Of a stretch of 20,715 nt of DNA, positions 1-6,444 are shown one piece after another. The notes beneath the pieces were generated by a model. The model was not told the DNA's origin and made no database searches. It saw only the letters and a program-made list of their open reading frames with translations. The stretch lies in the NCBI GenBank assembly GCA_002298995.1, contig DBMO01000056.1, positions 1 through 20,715 of the forward strand, in the 5' to 3' direction. How positions within the stretch are numbered: position 1 is the first letter of the stretch; every line of letters starts with the position of its first letter. The translations under genes were made by a program, and so were the position numbers. The stretch comes from Desulfarculales bacterium UBA696. GTDB lineage: Bacteria; Desulfobacterota; Syntrophobacteria; Syntrophobacterales; Syntrophobacteraceae.

Positions 1-87
1 AAGCCTGTGACCACCCTACAGTTTCTTCCTTCCACGGGGTAGGAACATATCATGGTATTTATGAAATGCAGTACTTAGGGAGCGGGA

Positions 88-1230
88 ATGGAAGACAGGG
101 CTTTCGAACAGGGTCCGATCCGGCCCCCGAGTGAGGCGGGCAGCCTTCTTCTTCGTTTCACGAGGAACTGTCCCTGGAATAATTGTACCTTCTGCCCGGT
201 CTATAAGCAGGCTACGTTTAGCAGGCGCTCGCTTGAAGAGATAAAACGGGACATCGATTCTGTTGCGGCAATGGCGGAGGATGTCCGCGCCTTCTCGGAA
301 AAAAGAGGCCACGGGGGAAGGGTCACGCGGGAGGTGATGGGCGCCCTTTTCGCGGATCCGCGGATCGGAAACTATTGCAGGCATATAGCTGTGTGGCTCT
401 ACTCGGGTCGGGGAAGCGTTTTCATCCAGGACGCGAACAGCCTTATTCTGCCTTCCGGACTCCTTTCCGAGGCCATCGGATATCTCAGACAAAAAATCCC
501 CGGCGTGAGGCGAGTTACTTCTTATGCCCGGAGCAGCACGCTTGCCAGGAAAGACCTCTCGGAGCTAACCCGTATCCGCCTCGCCGGTCTAGACCGCATC
601 CACATAGGGATGGAAAGCGGATCGGATCGGGTGCTTGAATTTGTAAATAAGGGCGTTACCGCACAGGAGCATATCGAAGCCGGCCGCAAGGTGATAGACG
701 CCGGCATCGAGCTTTCCGAATATTTCATGCCGGGGCTTGGCGGCGAGGCCTTCTCGCGCGAGCACGCCCTGGAATCTGCCAGGGTGCTGAGCGAAATCGA
801 TCCGCACTTTATAAGGCTCAGAAGCCTTCGAATCCCGCGCGCAGTGCCTCTTTTCGAGGACAAACAATCCGGCCGCTTTACTTCGATATCGGACGACGAT
901 ACGGTCCGGGAGATAAAGCTGTTTATCGAATCGCTTTCCGGGATACGCAGCAGGCTCGAATCAGATCACGCCATGAATCTTCTCGAAGAAATCGCTGGAA
1001 AGCTGCCGGAAGACAAAGAGGCGATGCTCGGCCTGATAGACCGATACCTTGGCCTGCCTCCAGAGGAAAGACTTATGTATCGCCTGGGGCGCCGGGGAGG
1101 GGCCTTGAGGTCAGTTGACGAATTGAACGATCCATCCATACGGCAACGGCTGCGAGCTGCGTTAAATGAGATTGCATCGGGCGGTGATCCGGAGGAGCTT
1201 ATAAAGGAATTAGGAGACCAATACATCTGA
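88..1230 (+). CDS. Radical SAM protein with CX4CX2C cluster motif
   Basis: A 380-residue radical SAM enzyme of unknown substrate. The cluster motif is near the N terminus: Cys28, Cys33 and Cys36 (context RNCPWNNCTFCP), which should bind the [4Fe-4S] cluster that cleaves S-adenosylmethionine. The spacing is CX4CX2C instead of the usual CX3CX2C, and no cobalamin-binding domain precedes it. Further signatures of the TIM-barrel fold are the GLDRIHIGMESGSD stretch around residue 170 (the glycine-rich and Glu-containing strand typical of Elp3/MiaB-like members) and FMPGLGGE soon after. The C-terminal ~110 residues are charged and helical and show no SPASM-type Cys cluster. The ATG start is preceded by AGGGAGCGGGA, a reasonable ribosome binding site. 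It may be transcribed with hicBA 27 bases downstream, but no functional link is evident. The family is sure; the reaction is unknown. Confidence 0.85.
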   Translation: MEDRAFEQGPIRPPSEAGSLLLRFTRNCPWNNCTFCPVYKQATFSRRSLEEIKRDIDSVAAMAEDVRAFSEKRGHGGRVTREVMGALFADPRIGNYCRHIAVWLYSGRGSVFIQDANSLILPSGLLSEAIGYLRQKIPGVRRVTSYARSSTLARKDLSELTRIRLAGLDRIHIGMESGSDRVLEFVNKGVTAQEHIEAGRKVIDAGIELSEYFMPGLGGEAFSREHALESARVLSEIDPHFIRLRSLRIPRAVPLFEDKQSGRFTSISDDDTVREIKLFIESLSGIRSRLESDHAMNLLEEIAGKLPEDKEAMLGLIDRYLGLPPEERLMYRLGRRGGALRSVDELNDPSIRQRLRAALNEIASGGDPEELIKELGDQYI

Positions 1231-1257
1231 AACAAACCATGCAGGGGAGTTCTTCCT

Positions 1258-1470
1258 ATGAATGAAGAATATACAGGTGTTTTGAAACAAGAAGGTGATT
1301 GGTGGATCGGCTGGATTGAAGAGGTCCCAGGTGTGAACTGTCAGGAGCGTACTCGGGAAGAACTCATCGAAAGCCTCAAGGTAACTCTGCGAGAGGCGCT
1401 GGAATTCAATAGGCAGGATGCTTTGTCTGCCGCCGGAAGGGACTTTCAGGAAATTAAGATCGCCCTATGA
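1258..1470 (+). CDS. hicB: HicB-like antitoxin, short form
   Basis: A 70-residue protein matching the HicB N-terminal fold (partial RNase H-like). It has an alternating beta start with the W-W-I-G-W-I-E-E-V-P-G-V pattern, then the T-R-E-E-L-I-E-S-L helix that corresponds to the usual T-x-E-E-A-x-x-N-x. It should bind and neutralise the HicA RNA interferase encoded immediately downstream. Its stop codon overlaps the hicA start in ATGA, so the two are translationally coupled. It lacks the C-terminal HTH or ribbon-helix-helix DNA-binding segment of full-length HicB, so self-repression of the operon by this protein alone is doubtful. The order antitoxin-then-toxin is the reverse of the classic hicA-hicB order. 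An AGGGGAG ribosome binding site lies about ten bases before the ATG. Confidence 0.8.
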   Translation: MNEEYTGVLKQEGDWWIGWIEEVPGVNCQERTREELIESLKVTLREALEFNRQDALSAAGRDFQEIKIAL

Positions 1471-1655
1471 AAAGAACCGAGTTCCTCAGGCACCTCCAGT
1501 CTTGCGGGTGCGAGTTCTTGAGAGAGGGTGGCCGGCATTCCTGGTGGCATAATCCAGCACTCAACAAGAGGTCTGCAATACCCAGGCATTCAGAAATCAA
1601 CGACTCTCTTGCCAGGAAGATATGTAGGGATCTTGGAGTGCCATTTTTGAAATAA
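1467..1655 (+). CDS. hicA: HicA-family toxin (mRNA interferase)
   Basis: A 62-residue HicA-type toxin with a double-stranded RNA-binding-like fold. Visible family features are the N-terminal K-R-x-E-F-L-R-H-L helix, the G-G-R-H-S-W-W motif carrying the predicted catalytic His24, the I-P-R-H motif (usual V-P-x-H), and the terminal I-C-R-D-L-G-V-P helix (usual I-L-x-x-L-G-I). HicA proteins inactivate mRNA and slow growth until bound by HicB. The ATG overlaps the hicB stop by four bases and has no separate ribosome binding site, so expression should depend on hicB translation. All key residues are present, so it appears intact and not a decayed copy. Confidence 0.82.
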   Translation: MKRTEFLRHLQSCGCEFLREGGRHSWWHNPALNKRSAIPRHSEINDSLARKICRDLGVPFLK

Positions 1656-1704
1656 GCCGTAAATTTGTATCCAGGCGCGGGCCTAATCCGCAACAGGCAA
1701 CACA

Positions 1705-2115
1705 ATGAAGCTTCTCATGTTCTATTCCCGCGAATTTTGGGTAAAGCCCTTCGAAAAGGCTGCGGAAGATGCGCCGGAGGCAGTGGAGGAGAAGGATTTC
1801 CGCGATGCGGTGGTTATGTTTTATCATGCGGAGGCTGAAGATGAGGGGCGGGAAGACCGGGTGATCGCAAAGTGGGTCAAGAACGCCAAATGGCTTGCGG
1901 GGAAATTCGACACGAAGACGGTGGTGTTGCACTCGTTTAACCACCTCTCACAGAGCAAAGCACCGATTGAATGCGCCGCATCGATGAAGTCCGAGGTAAG
2001 AGTCCGCCTCGAAAGGACCGGCTATGCGGTCTTCGAGACCCCTTTCGGGTGGCAGAACGAATGGAAGCTTCACGTATCGGGAGAGTCTCTGGCCAAAGTA
2101 TTCAAGGAGATTTGA
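1705..2115 (+). CDS. Stand-alone archaeal-type ThrRS editing domain protein
   Basis: A 136-residue protein resembling the N-terminal editing domain of archaeal threonyl-tRNA synthetase (tRNA-Thr_ED, related to D-aminoacyl-tRNA deacylase). The match lies mainly in the second half. The stretch VVLHSFNHLSQSKAP corresponds to the family's P-x-A-H-L-S motif. T-G-Y-A-V-F-E-T-P-F-G-W then corresponds to G-Y-x-V-x-x-A-P-F-G-W, followed by a K-x-x-x-H/S-G-x-x-L-A tail. In archaea this domain hydrolyses Ser mischarged on tRNA-Thr. Here it is free of any catalytic synthetase domain, so a trans-editing or D-aminoacyl-tRNA deacylase role is inferred. It lies 49 bases after hicA and 6 bases before a universal stress gene, so it is probably cotranscribed with the latter. 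Only a weak AGG ribosome binding site is visible. Confidence 0.75.
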   Translation: MKLLMFYSREFWVKPFEKAAEDAPEAVEEKDFRDAVVMFYHAEAEDEGREDRVIAKWVKNAKWLAGKFDTKTVVLHSFNHLSQSKAPIECAASMKSEVRVRLERTGYAVFETPFGWQNEWKLHVSGESLAKVFKEI

Positions 2116-2121
2116 GGGAGC

Positions 2122-2610
2122 ATGGAACGATTTCTGGTTGCCATTGATTGCATGGGGGGCCGCTGCAAGGTGGTCGATTACCTGATCAGGGTCCTTAAGG
2201 AGACCCGCTGCTGCGAGTTCGTCTTCTTCCATATACTTCCAACGATATCTCCCGACAAGCTGAGGAAGGAAGAGGTCCTGCGAATCGAGGCGATTCATGC
2301 CCAGAGGCCCGACCTCGCCGGATATTTCTGGAAGGAAGAAGACGAAAAAGATATGTACCGCGCCTTTGCTCTGGCACGAGAGACCCTTGTCAAAAGCGGG
2401 TTTTCCGATGAGCATATATCATCCCGGTTCTGCGTGGAATCGGGAGATATTGCCGATATCATCATCGCAAAAGCCGCCGAATTTGGCTGCACGACCATAA
2501 TACTTGGCCGAAAGAGGCTTAGCAGGGTAAAGGAATTCCTGCTGGGAAGCGTTGCCGTTGCGGTCCTGAAAATGGCGCGCGGCGCGGCCGTCTGGGTAGT
2601 GGAGGATTAA
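2122..2610 (+). CDS. Universal stress protein (UspA family), degenerate ATP motif
   Basis: A 162-residue single-domain universal stress protein with the alpha/beta UspA fold. It has an N-terminal beta strand E-R-F-L-V-A-I-D, a central helix, and a C-terminal D-I-I-I-A-K-A-x-E-F-G-C-T-T-I-I-L-G strand-loop. The ATP-binding signature G-x2-G-x9-G-S is only partly kept: it reads G-R-K-R-(9 residues)-G-S, with the second glycine replaced by Arg. It may therefore be a non-ATP-binding type. Cytoplasmic. It starts seven bases after the editing-domain stop with GAGGGAG just upstream, which indicates an operon. A second Usp follows 76 bases downstream but is only distantly similar, so the pair does not look like a recent tandem duplication. 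Confidence 0.85.
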   Translation: MERFLVAIDCMGGRCKVVDYLIRVLKETRCCEFVFFHILPTISPDKLRKEEVLRIEAIHAQRPDLAGYFWKEEDEKDMYRAFALARETLVKSGFSDEHISSRFCVESGDIADIIIAKAAEFGCTTIILGRKRLSRVKEFLLGSVAVAVLKMARGAAVWVVED

Positions 2611-2686
2611 CGCGATCCAAACCATCGCCGGAACCGAAATCCGCGAGCATTTCGATTCCCCGGCGGCACCGCAACAGGAGAAAGCC

Positions 2687-3178
2687 ATGACGAAAAAAGA
2701 GGTTTTCAAAAACATCGGCTTTTGTACCGACTTTTCCGAAAACGCCGACTTTGCATTCGAGATCGCGCTACAGCTTGCGGAGCAATTTGGGGCAAAGCTC
2801 AATATAGTTCACGTGATGGTAAATTTCTCGCTCGCGCCTCCGGTGCACGCGACCTACATGCCGATAGAATACGATCCCAATTTCGTGGAGGAGGTCACCG
2901 TGGCGGCCCAGACCGCGATCAAAGGAAAGTACGCGAGCAAGATTCCCGCGGGAATTCAGTCCGAGGTCCATCTGTTGTCCGGGTATGCGTCGACGGAAAT
3001 ACTCCGCGTCTCGGAGGAAGAGCGATTCGACCTCATTGTGATGGGTTCCCACGGGCTGACCGGTCTGGCCCATGTCTTCTTTGGAAGCGTTGCCGATAGA
3101 GTAGTGCGAAAAGCAGAATGTTCCGTACTGACTGTGCGTTCGAGAAAAGCAGGCAAGAAAAGCGAATCAGGTGATTGA
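2687..3178 (+). CDS. Universal stress protein (UspA family), ATP-binding type
   Basis: A 163-residue universal stress protein. The N terminus (K-N-I-G-F-C-T-D-F-S-E-N-A) is the usual first strand and phosphate loop. The C-terminal half has the complete G-S-H-G-(9 residues)-G-S motif of ATP-binding members, followed by V-A-D-R-V-V-R-K-A-x-C-S-V-L-T-V-R, the classic dimerisation strand. Such proteins are cytoplasmic dimers that bind ATP and help cells survive growth arrest or energy stress; the specific partner cannot be read from sequence. The ribosome binding site AGGAG lies seven bases before the ATG. The last ten residues are Lys- and Ser-rich and outside the fold. Confidence 0.9.
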   Translation: MTKKEVFKNIGFCTDFSENADFAFEIALQLAEQFGAKLNIVHVMVNFSLAPPVHATYMPIEYDPNFVEEVTVAAQTAIKGKYASKIPAGIQSEVHLLSGYASTEILRVSEEERFDLIVMGSHGLTGLAHVFFGSVADRVVRKAECSVLTVRSRKAGKKSESGD

Positions 3179-3284
3179 GGAATTCATGAATTTTAGGAAT
3201 TTTAAGGGTTAGCGGATTTAAGGGACTGAAGGATTGAAGGCTTCAGGGATCCGGGAATTCAGGGATTAAGGGTTCGGATAAAGG
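3179..3284 (+). repeat. Low-complexity AGGGATT-type irregular repeat spacer
   Basis: The spacer between the second usp and the epimerase gene is built from irregular copies of A(A)GGGATT, AGGGTT, AAGGATT and GGAATTC/GGAATTT, with almost no cytosine on this strand. No coding frame is present. It may be slippage-prone DNA or an A/G-rich untranslated leader. A TAAGGG lies about ten bases before the epimerase ATG and AAGG abuts it directly. Confidence 0.6.
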
Positions 3285-4334
3285 ATGGATTTTAAAAAAC
3301 CTGTTCTGGTGACCGGGGCGGCCGGTTTTATAGGTTTTCAGTTTGCGCGGAAACTCCTTGGCGAAGGTCTGCCGGTCGTTGGCGTGGACAGCGTGAACGA
3401 TTATTACGATCCCACCCTGAAGTGGAAGAGGGTGGAGATACTCGAAGGCTGTCCAGGGTTTGAATTCATCCGGCTGGATTTAAGCGAGCGCAACCCGGTT
3501 CGGGACCTTTTCGCCGGCGGCCGCTTCGACACCGTGGTCCATCTTGCCGCCCAGGCAGGGGTCAGGTATTCGCTGGTAAACCCGCATGCATATACTCAAT
3601 CCAACATAACCGCCTTTATCAACATTCTCGAAGGGTGCCGCGCCTCGCGTGTGTCGCATCTGGTTTTCGCCTCGACCAGTTCGGTTTACGGCGCCAACGA
3701 GAAGATCCCCTTCTCGGTGCACGACAACGTGGACCATCCCGTCTCCCTGTACGCCGCGACAAAGAAGGCAAACGAGTTGATGGCCCATACCTACGCCCAC
3801 CTATACGGGCTGCCCTGCACGGGCCTGCGCTTCTTTACCGTCTACGGACCCTGGGGGCGGCCCGATATGGCGCTTTTCCTCTTTACCCGCGCAATACTTG
3901 CCGGCGAGCCGATCGATGTATTCAACTACGGCCGTATGGGACGGGACTTCACATTCATTGACGATATAACGGCGGCGATGCGCGTGATAATGGAAAAGCC
4001 CCCTCAGCCCAACCCCGATTGGGACGCCCGCTCGCCCGATCCCTCGACAAGTTTTGCCCCTTACCGAATCTACAACATCGGAAACAACAAACCTGTAAAG
4101 CTCCTGGATTTCATAGCCATAATCGAGGAATGCCTCGGGATCGAGGCGAAGAAGAACTTCCTGCCGATGCAGCCGGGGGATGTCAAGGAAACCTGCGCCG
4201 ACATCGAGGACCTAGCGAGGGACTTCGGCTTCCGCCCCTCGACCCCGCTCAGGGAAGGGGTTTCGCGGTTTGTGGAGTGGTATAAATCGTACTATTCGGA
4301 TGGGGCTTCCGGCGAAAAACCCAACAAGACATGA
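3285..4334 (+). CDS. NAD-dependent sugar epimerase, UDP-glucuronate 4-epimerase type
   Basis: A 349-residue extended short-chain dehydrogenase. The Rossmann motif T-G-A-A-G-F-I-G is at residues 10-17, and the catalytic YxxxK pair is Tyr156 and Lys160 (S-L-Y-A-A-T-K-K). Downstream, L-R-F-F-T-V-Y-G-P-W-G-R-P-D-M-A near residue 185 and Y-G-R-M-G-R-D-F-T-F-I-D-D-I are hallmarks of UDP-glucuronate 4-epimerases (LpsL/CapI type), which interconvert UDP-GlcA and UDP-GalA for surface polysaccharide. Length is normal for the family and the protein is cytoplasmic and soluble. No glycosyltransferases lie next to it here, so its polysaccharide is unknown. A related dehydratase or UDP-glucose 4-epimerase activity is less likely given the W-G-R-P-D-M signature. 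It follows the A/G-rich spacer and is probably a transcription unit of its own. Confidence 0.88.
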   Translation: MDFKKPVLVTGAAGFIGFQFARKLLGEGLPVVGVDSVNDYYDPTLKWKRVEILEGCPGFEFIRLDLSERNPVRDLFAGGRFDTVVHLAAQAGVRYSLVNPHAYTQSNITAFINILEGCRASRVSHLVFASTSSVYGANEKIPFSVHDNVDHPVSLYAATKKANELMAHTYAHLYGLPCTGLRFFTVYGPWGRPDMALFLFTRAILAGEPIDVFNYGRMGRDFTFIDDITAAMRVIMEKPPQPNPDWDARSPDPSTSFAPYRIYNIGNNKPVKLLDFIAIIEECLGIEAKKNFLPMQPGDVKETCADIEDLARDFGFRPSTPLREGVSRFVEWYKSYYSDGASGEKPNKT

Positions 4335-4530
4335 CGATGCATTAGCCTGCGGCCTTCATTGGCCTCACTTTAAGTTCAATTCGCTTTTCCCATCGAATAT
4401 CATTGATGCGAATGCTGTATTGGTCTTCCCTGTCCCCCTTCAGAAGTTCGAGCCGATTAGCCGGTGGAACCCGAAGATCATTCAGGTCTTTCAATGGCCG
4501 GCCTTTAAATAGTATCGCACGCCAACACTA

Positions 4531-5793
4531 TTATCGACTCCTCAAGAAATGCCCATAATGCAACGTGTGATTAATGATCTGCGATTTAATCTTCTCCACC
4601 GGCATTCTTTCCCTTATCACGAACCGGTAGAGTCCCGCCCTGGAAATGTCCCCCAACAGCAGGACGCCCATGAGGCGCTTTCCATCGGGTGAAAATACAA
4701 GTTTTCTGTAAGCCCCGCGTGATTCGTGTACGTGGGTTTCATAGTCCAGGCCGCTCGTGTGCACGATTCCCATCGAGACGAACGAAACCCCTGCAACCTG
4801 GGTTGCGTTTAGTATGCCGAAAGTGCCGCCGTATGCGGTTGGTCTTCCGGCCATATTTAATCCGGCGCAGCGACCCATCTCGACGGCGTTGGTCCAAAGC
4901 GCCGTGACTATTCGCCCGCCGGTCACCGGATCGACGGTAACGGCGACGTCTCCGGCTGCGTAGACGCTTTCGGCGCTAGAGGCTGTAAACCGGTCCACCA
5001 CGATGCCGCTGTCGACGTGGATGCTTTCGGAATCTGCAAACGCCGCGTTTGGCCGGACCCCTTTGCCGATACACACCGTTTCGCAGACGATCTCGCGTCC
5101 GTCGTCCAGGAGGACCCCTCTTACCCCGGCGGAGCCGGATAGAATCCGGCTGGCTGAAACGCCGGTTTCAATTTCGAGGCCGGCCTTGTTCAGCGCGTCC
5201 CTGATCAGAGCGGCGTCGCCGGGTTCCATGAGTTGCGAGAGGACCTGCGGTGACTGTACGATCAGCGTAACCTTGATTCCACGTTCGAGGAGGGCAAATG
5301 ACGCCTTGAGATTGAGAATCCCGCCGCCGAGCATTACCGCGCGGGTGGTTCTTCCGACCCTTCCCGCGGCTGAGCGCGCATCGGCCAGGGTGCGCAGGGT
5401 AAAAACTCCTTCAGCGCCGGTGCCTTCGATTTCAGGCGGAACATATGGTCTGCTGCCGGTTGCAATAAGAAGCCGGTCGAATTCGACCTTCTCTCCGCTT
5501 TTGAGTTCAACCGTCCGCGCCCGGCTGTCGATGCTTTCCACCTTTGAATTCAGCCGAACGTCTATCCCCGCGCCGCGGTAGGGGCCCTGCCCGATCAGCG
5601 CCATATCGGCGGCCTCTTTTTTGCCGCTTATAAGAAACGGGATCAGCGGCCTGAAGTATGGCGGGTCGGATTCATCCGAGAAAACCGTTACCGGCCCGCT
5701 TTTGTCAATCGAACGGATGGCTTCGGCAGCCGCCATGCCGGCGGCGCTCGCTCCGACTATTAGGTAGCGCTTTTCACCGGATGCCATTTTCAT
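4531..5793 (-). CDS. FAD/NAD(P) oxidoreductase of the CO dehydrogenase operon (FNOR)
   Basis: A 420-residue pyridine nucleotide oxidoreductase. Two Rossmann folds are visible: the FAD site L-I-V-G-A-S-A-A-G-M near residues 11-20 with A-T-G-S-R-P at 111-116, and an NAD(P)-type site at 156-163. The FAD-closing motif Y-A-A-G-D-V-A is at about 278-284. The second site reads G-G-G-I-L-N-L-K, with Asn and Lys where Gly and Glu are common. No CxxC redox disulfide is present, so this is an NADH-oxidase/nitrite-reductase-type flavoprotein, not a glutathione-reductase type. The chosen ATG overlaps the ferredoxin stop in ATGA; a second ATG six bases on (MKM) is better spaced from AAGGGGG. A longer upstream reading frame is a shadow of the ferredoxin gene. 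Known cooS-cooF-FNOR operons are thought to pass CO-derived electrons from ferredoxin to NAD(P). Confidence 0.85.
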   Translation of the reverse strand: MKMASGEKRYLIVGASAAGMAAAEAIRSIDKSGPVTVFSDESDPPYFRPLIPFLISGKKEAADMALIGQGPYRGAGIDVRLNSKVESIDSRARTVELKSGEKVEFDRLLIATGSRPYVPPEIEGTGAEGVFTLRTLADARSAAGRVGRTTRAVMLGGGILNLKASFALLERGIKVTLIVQSPQVLSQLMEPGDAALIRDALNKAGLEIETGVSASRILSGSAGVRGVLLDDGREIVCETVCIGKGVRPNAAFADSESIHVDSGIVVDRFTASSAESVYAAGDVAVTVDPVTGGRIVTALWTNAVEMGRCAGLNMAGRPTAYGGTFGILNATQVAGVSFVSMGIVHTSGLDYETHVHESRGAYRKLVFSPDGKRLMGVLLLGDISRAGLYRFVIRERMPVEKIKSQIINHTLHYGHFLRSR

Positions 5794-6296
5794 CCCCCTT
5801 GAGGTCCAGCCATTGCCGTCGAGGCGGTTTTGCGCACATCGCTCGAAAAATCCCGGACGGTCCGGTAAACCAGCGCCTTTGTCGGGCAAGCCGCAACACA
5901 GGCCGGGGTCTCGCGGCCCTCGCAGCGGTCGCAACGGTATGCCTTGTGCTCTTCTAACTGCCTTCCCACCACACCGTACGGACACACCATTACGCAGGTC
6001 CAGCAGCCGATGCACTTGTCGGCCCGGGTTATTACCGCACCCTCTTCGTTTCGCCCGATCGCGCCCGCTATGCACGCGTGCATGCACGGGGCGTCCTCGC
6101 AGTGGCGGCAAAGAACGGGTACGGGTGTATTTGGATGGACCGCTTCAACATAGACTCGATGCCGCGGCCGGGGTTGTTCCGCCATTGCACCATAGAGGGA
6201 CTTGCTCTTCGAATGTGCAACGGCGCAGGCCAGTTCGCATGTGTGGCATCCCTGGCAGCGATCCAGCCGGACGAATATTTCCCTGGGCTCAGTCAT
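5790..6296 (-). CDS. cooF: Four-cluster ferredoxin, CooF-like electron carrier
   Basis: A 168-residue iron-sulfur protein of the CooF/HycB/DmsB family. Four Cys-rich motifs for [4Fe-4S] clusters are visible: CQGCHTCELAC near the N terminus, CRHCEDAPCMHAC, CIGCWTCVMVC, and CDRCEGRETPACVAAC. It is cytoplasmic and lacks a Tat signal. It should take electrons directly from the CO dehydrogenase encoded upstream and hand them to the flavoprotein encoded downstream. The ATG at 6296 is chosen because AAGGAG lies six bases before it and the conserved P-R-E-I-F-V-R-L-D-R-C start follows. An ATG 45 bases earlier would add a non-conserved tail with no good ribosome binding site. It overlaps the next gene by four bases. 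Confidence 0.88.
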   Translation of the reverse strand: MTEPREIFVRLDRCQGCHTCELACAVAHSKSKSLYGAMAEQPRPRHRVYVEAVHPNTPVPVLCRHCEDAPCMHACIAGAIGRNEEGAVITRADKCIGCWTCVMVCPYGVVGRQLEEHKAYRCDRCEGRETPACVAACPTKALVYRTVRDFSSDVRKTASTAMAGPQGG

Positions 6297-6332
6297 GACA
6301 AGCTCCTTCGATTCAACGATAACTATCGTCCC

Positions 6333-6363
6333 GGTGGGCACGAAAATGCCGTGCCCACCCTAC
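6333..6363. repeat. REP-like hairpin GGTGGGCACG/CGTGCCCACC
   Basis: A perfect 10-bp inverted repeat with a 7-base loop (AAAATGC), ending in CCCACCCTAC. It lies between cooS and the ferredoxin gene. The CCACCCTAC end recurs at bases 11-19 and in the element at 12621-12706, so it belongs to a dispersed family. In mRNA it would form a stable hairpin upstream of the ferredoxin ribosome binding site. Confidence 0.75.
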
Positions 6364-6383
6364 GAATTATATGCGTTCCCCGG

Positions 6384-6413
6384 TTGTGGCACGGCTGGGA
6401 GACCGTGCCACAA
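6384..6413. repeat. REP-like hairpin TTGTGGCACGG/CCGTGCCACAA
   Basis: A perfect 11-bp inverted repeat with an 8-base loop (CTGGGAGA), 31 bases beyond the cooS stop codon and adjacent to a second hairpin. There is no run of T on the cooS strand, so it resembles a palindromic dispersed repeat or an mRNA-stabilising intercistronic hairpin more than a rho-independent terminator. Confidence 0.75.
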
Positions 6414-6444
6414 CTTGGCTCCATGGTAGTGCGCACTCTCTGAT

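Noticed and set aside
4270..4512. An 80-residue frame after the epimerase
   Set aside because: It begins inside the epimerase gene in another frame, has no good ribosome binding site and no protein-like signature.
5813..6443. Several long plus-strand frames opposite the ferredoxin gene, and the minus-strand extension of the flavoprotein frame up to 6111
   Set aside because: They are shadows of the GC-rich ferredoxin gene: low-complexity Arg/Pro-rich translations without motifs. The true flavoprotein start is fixed by the ATGA overlap at 5793 and its ribosome binding site.
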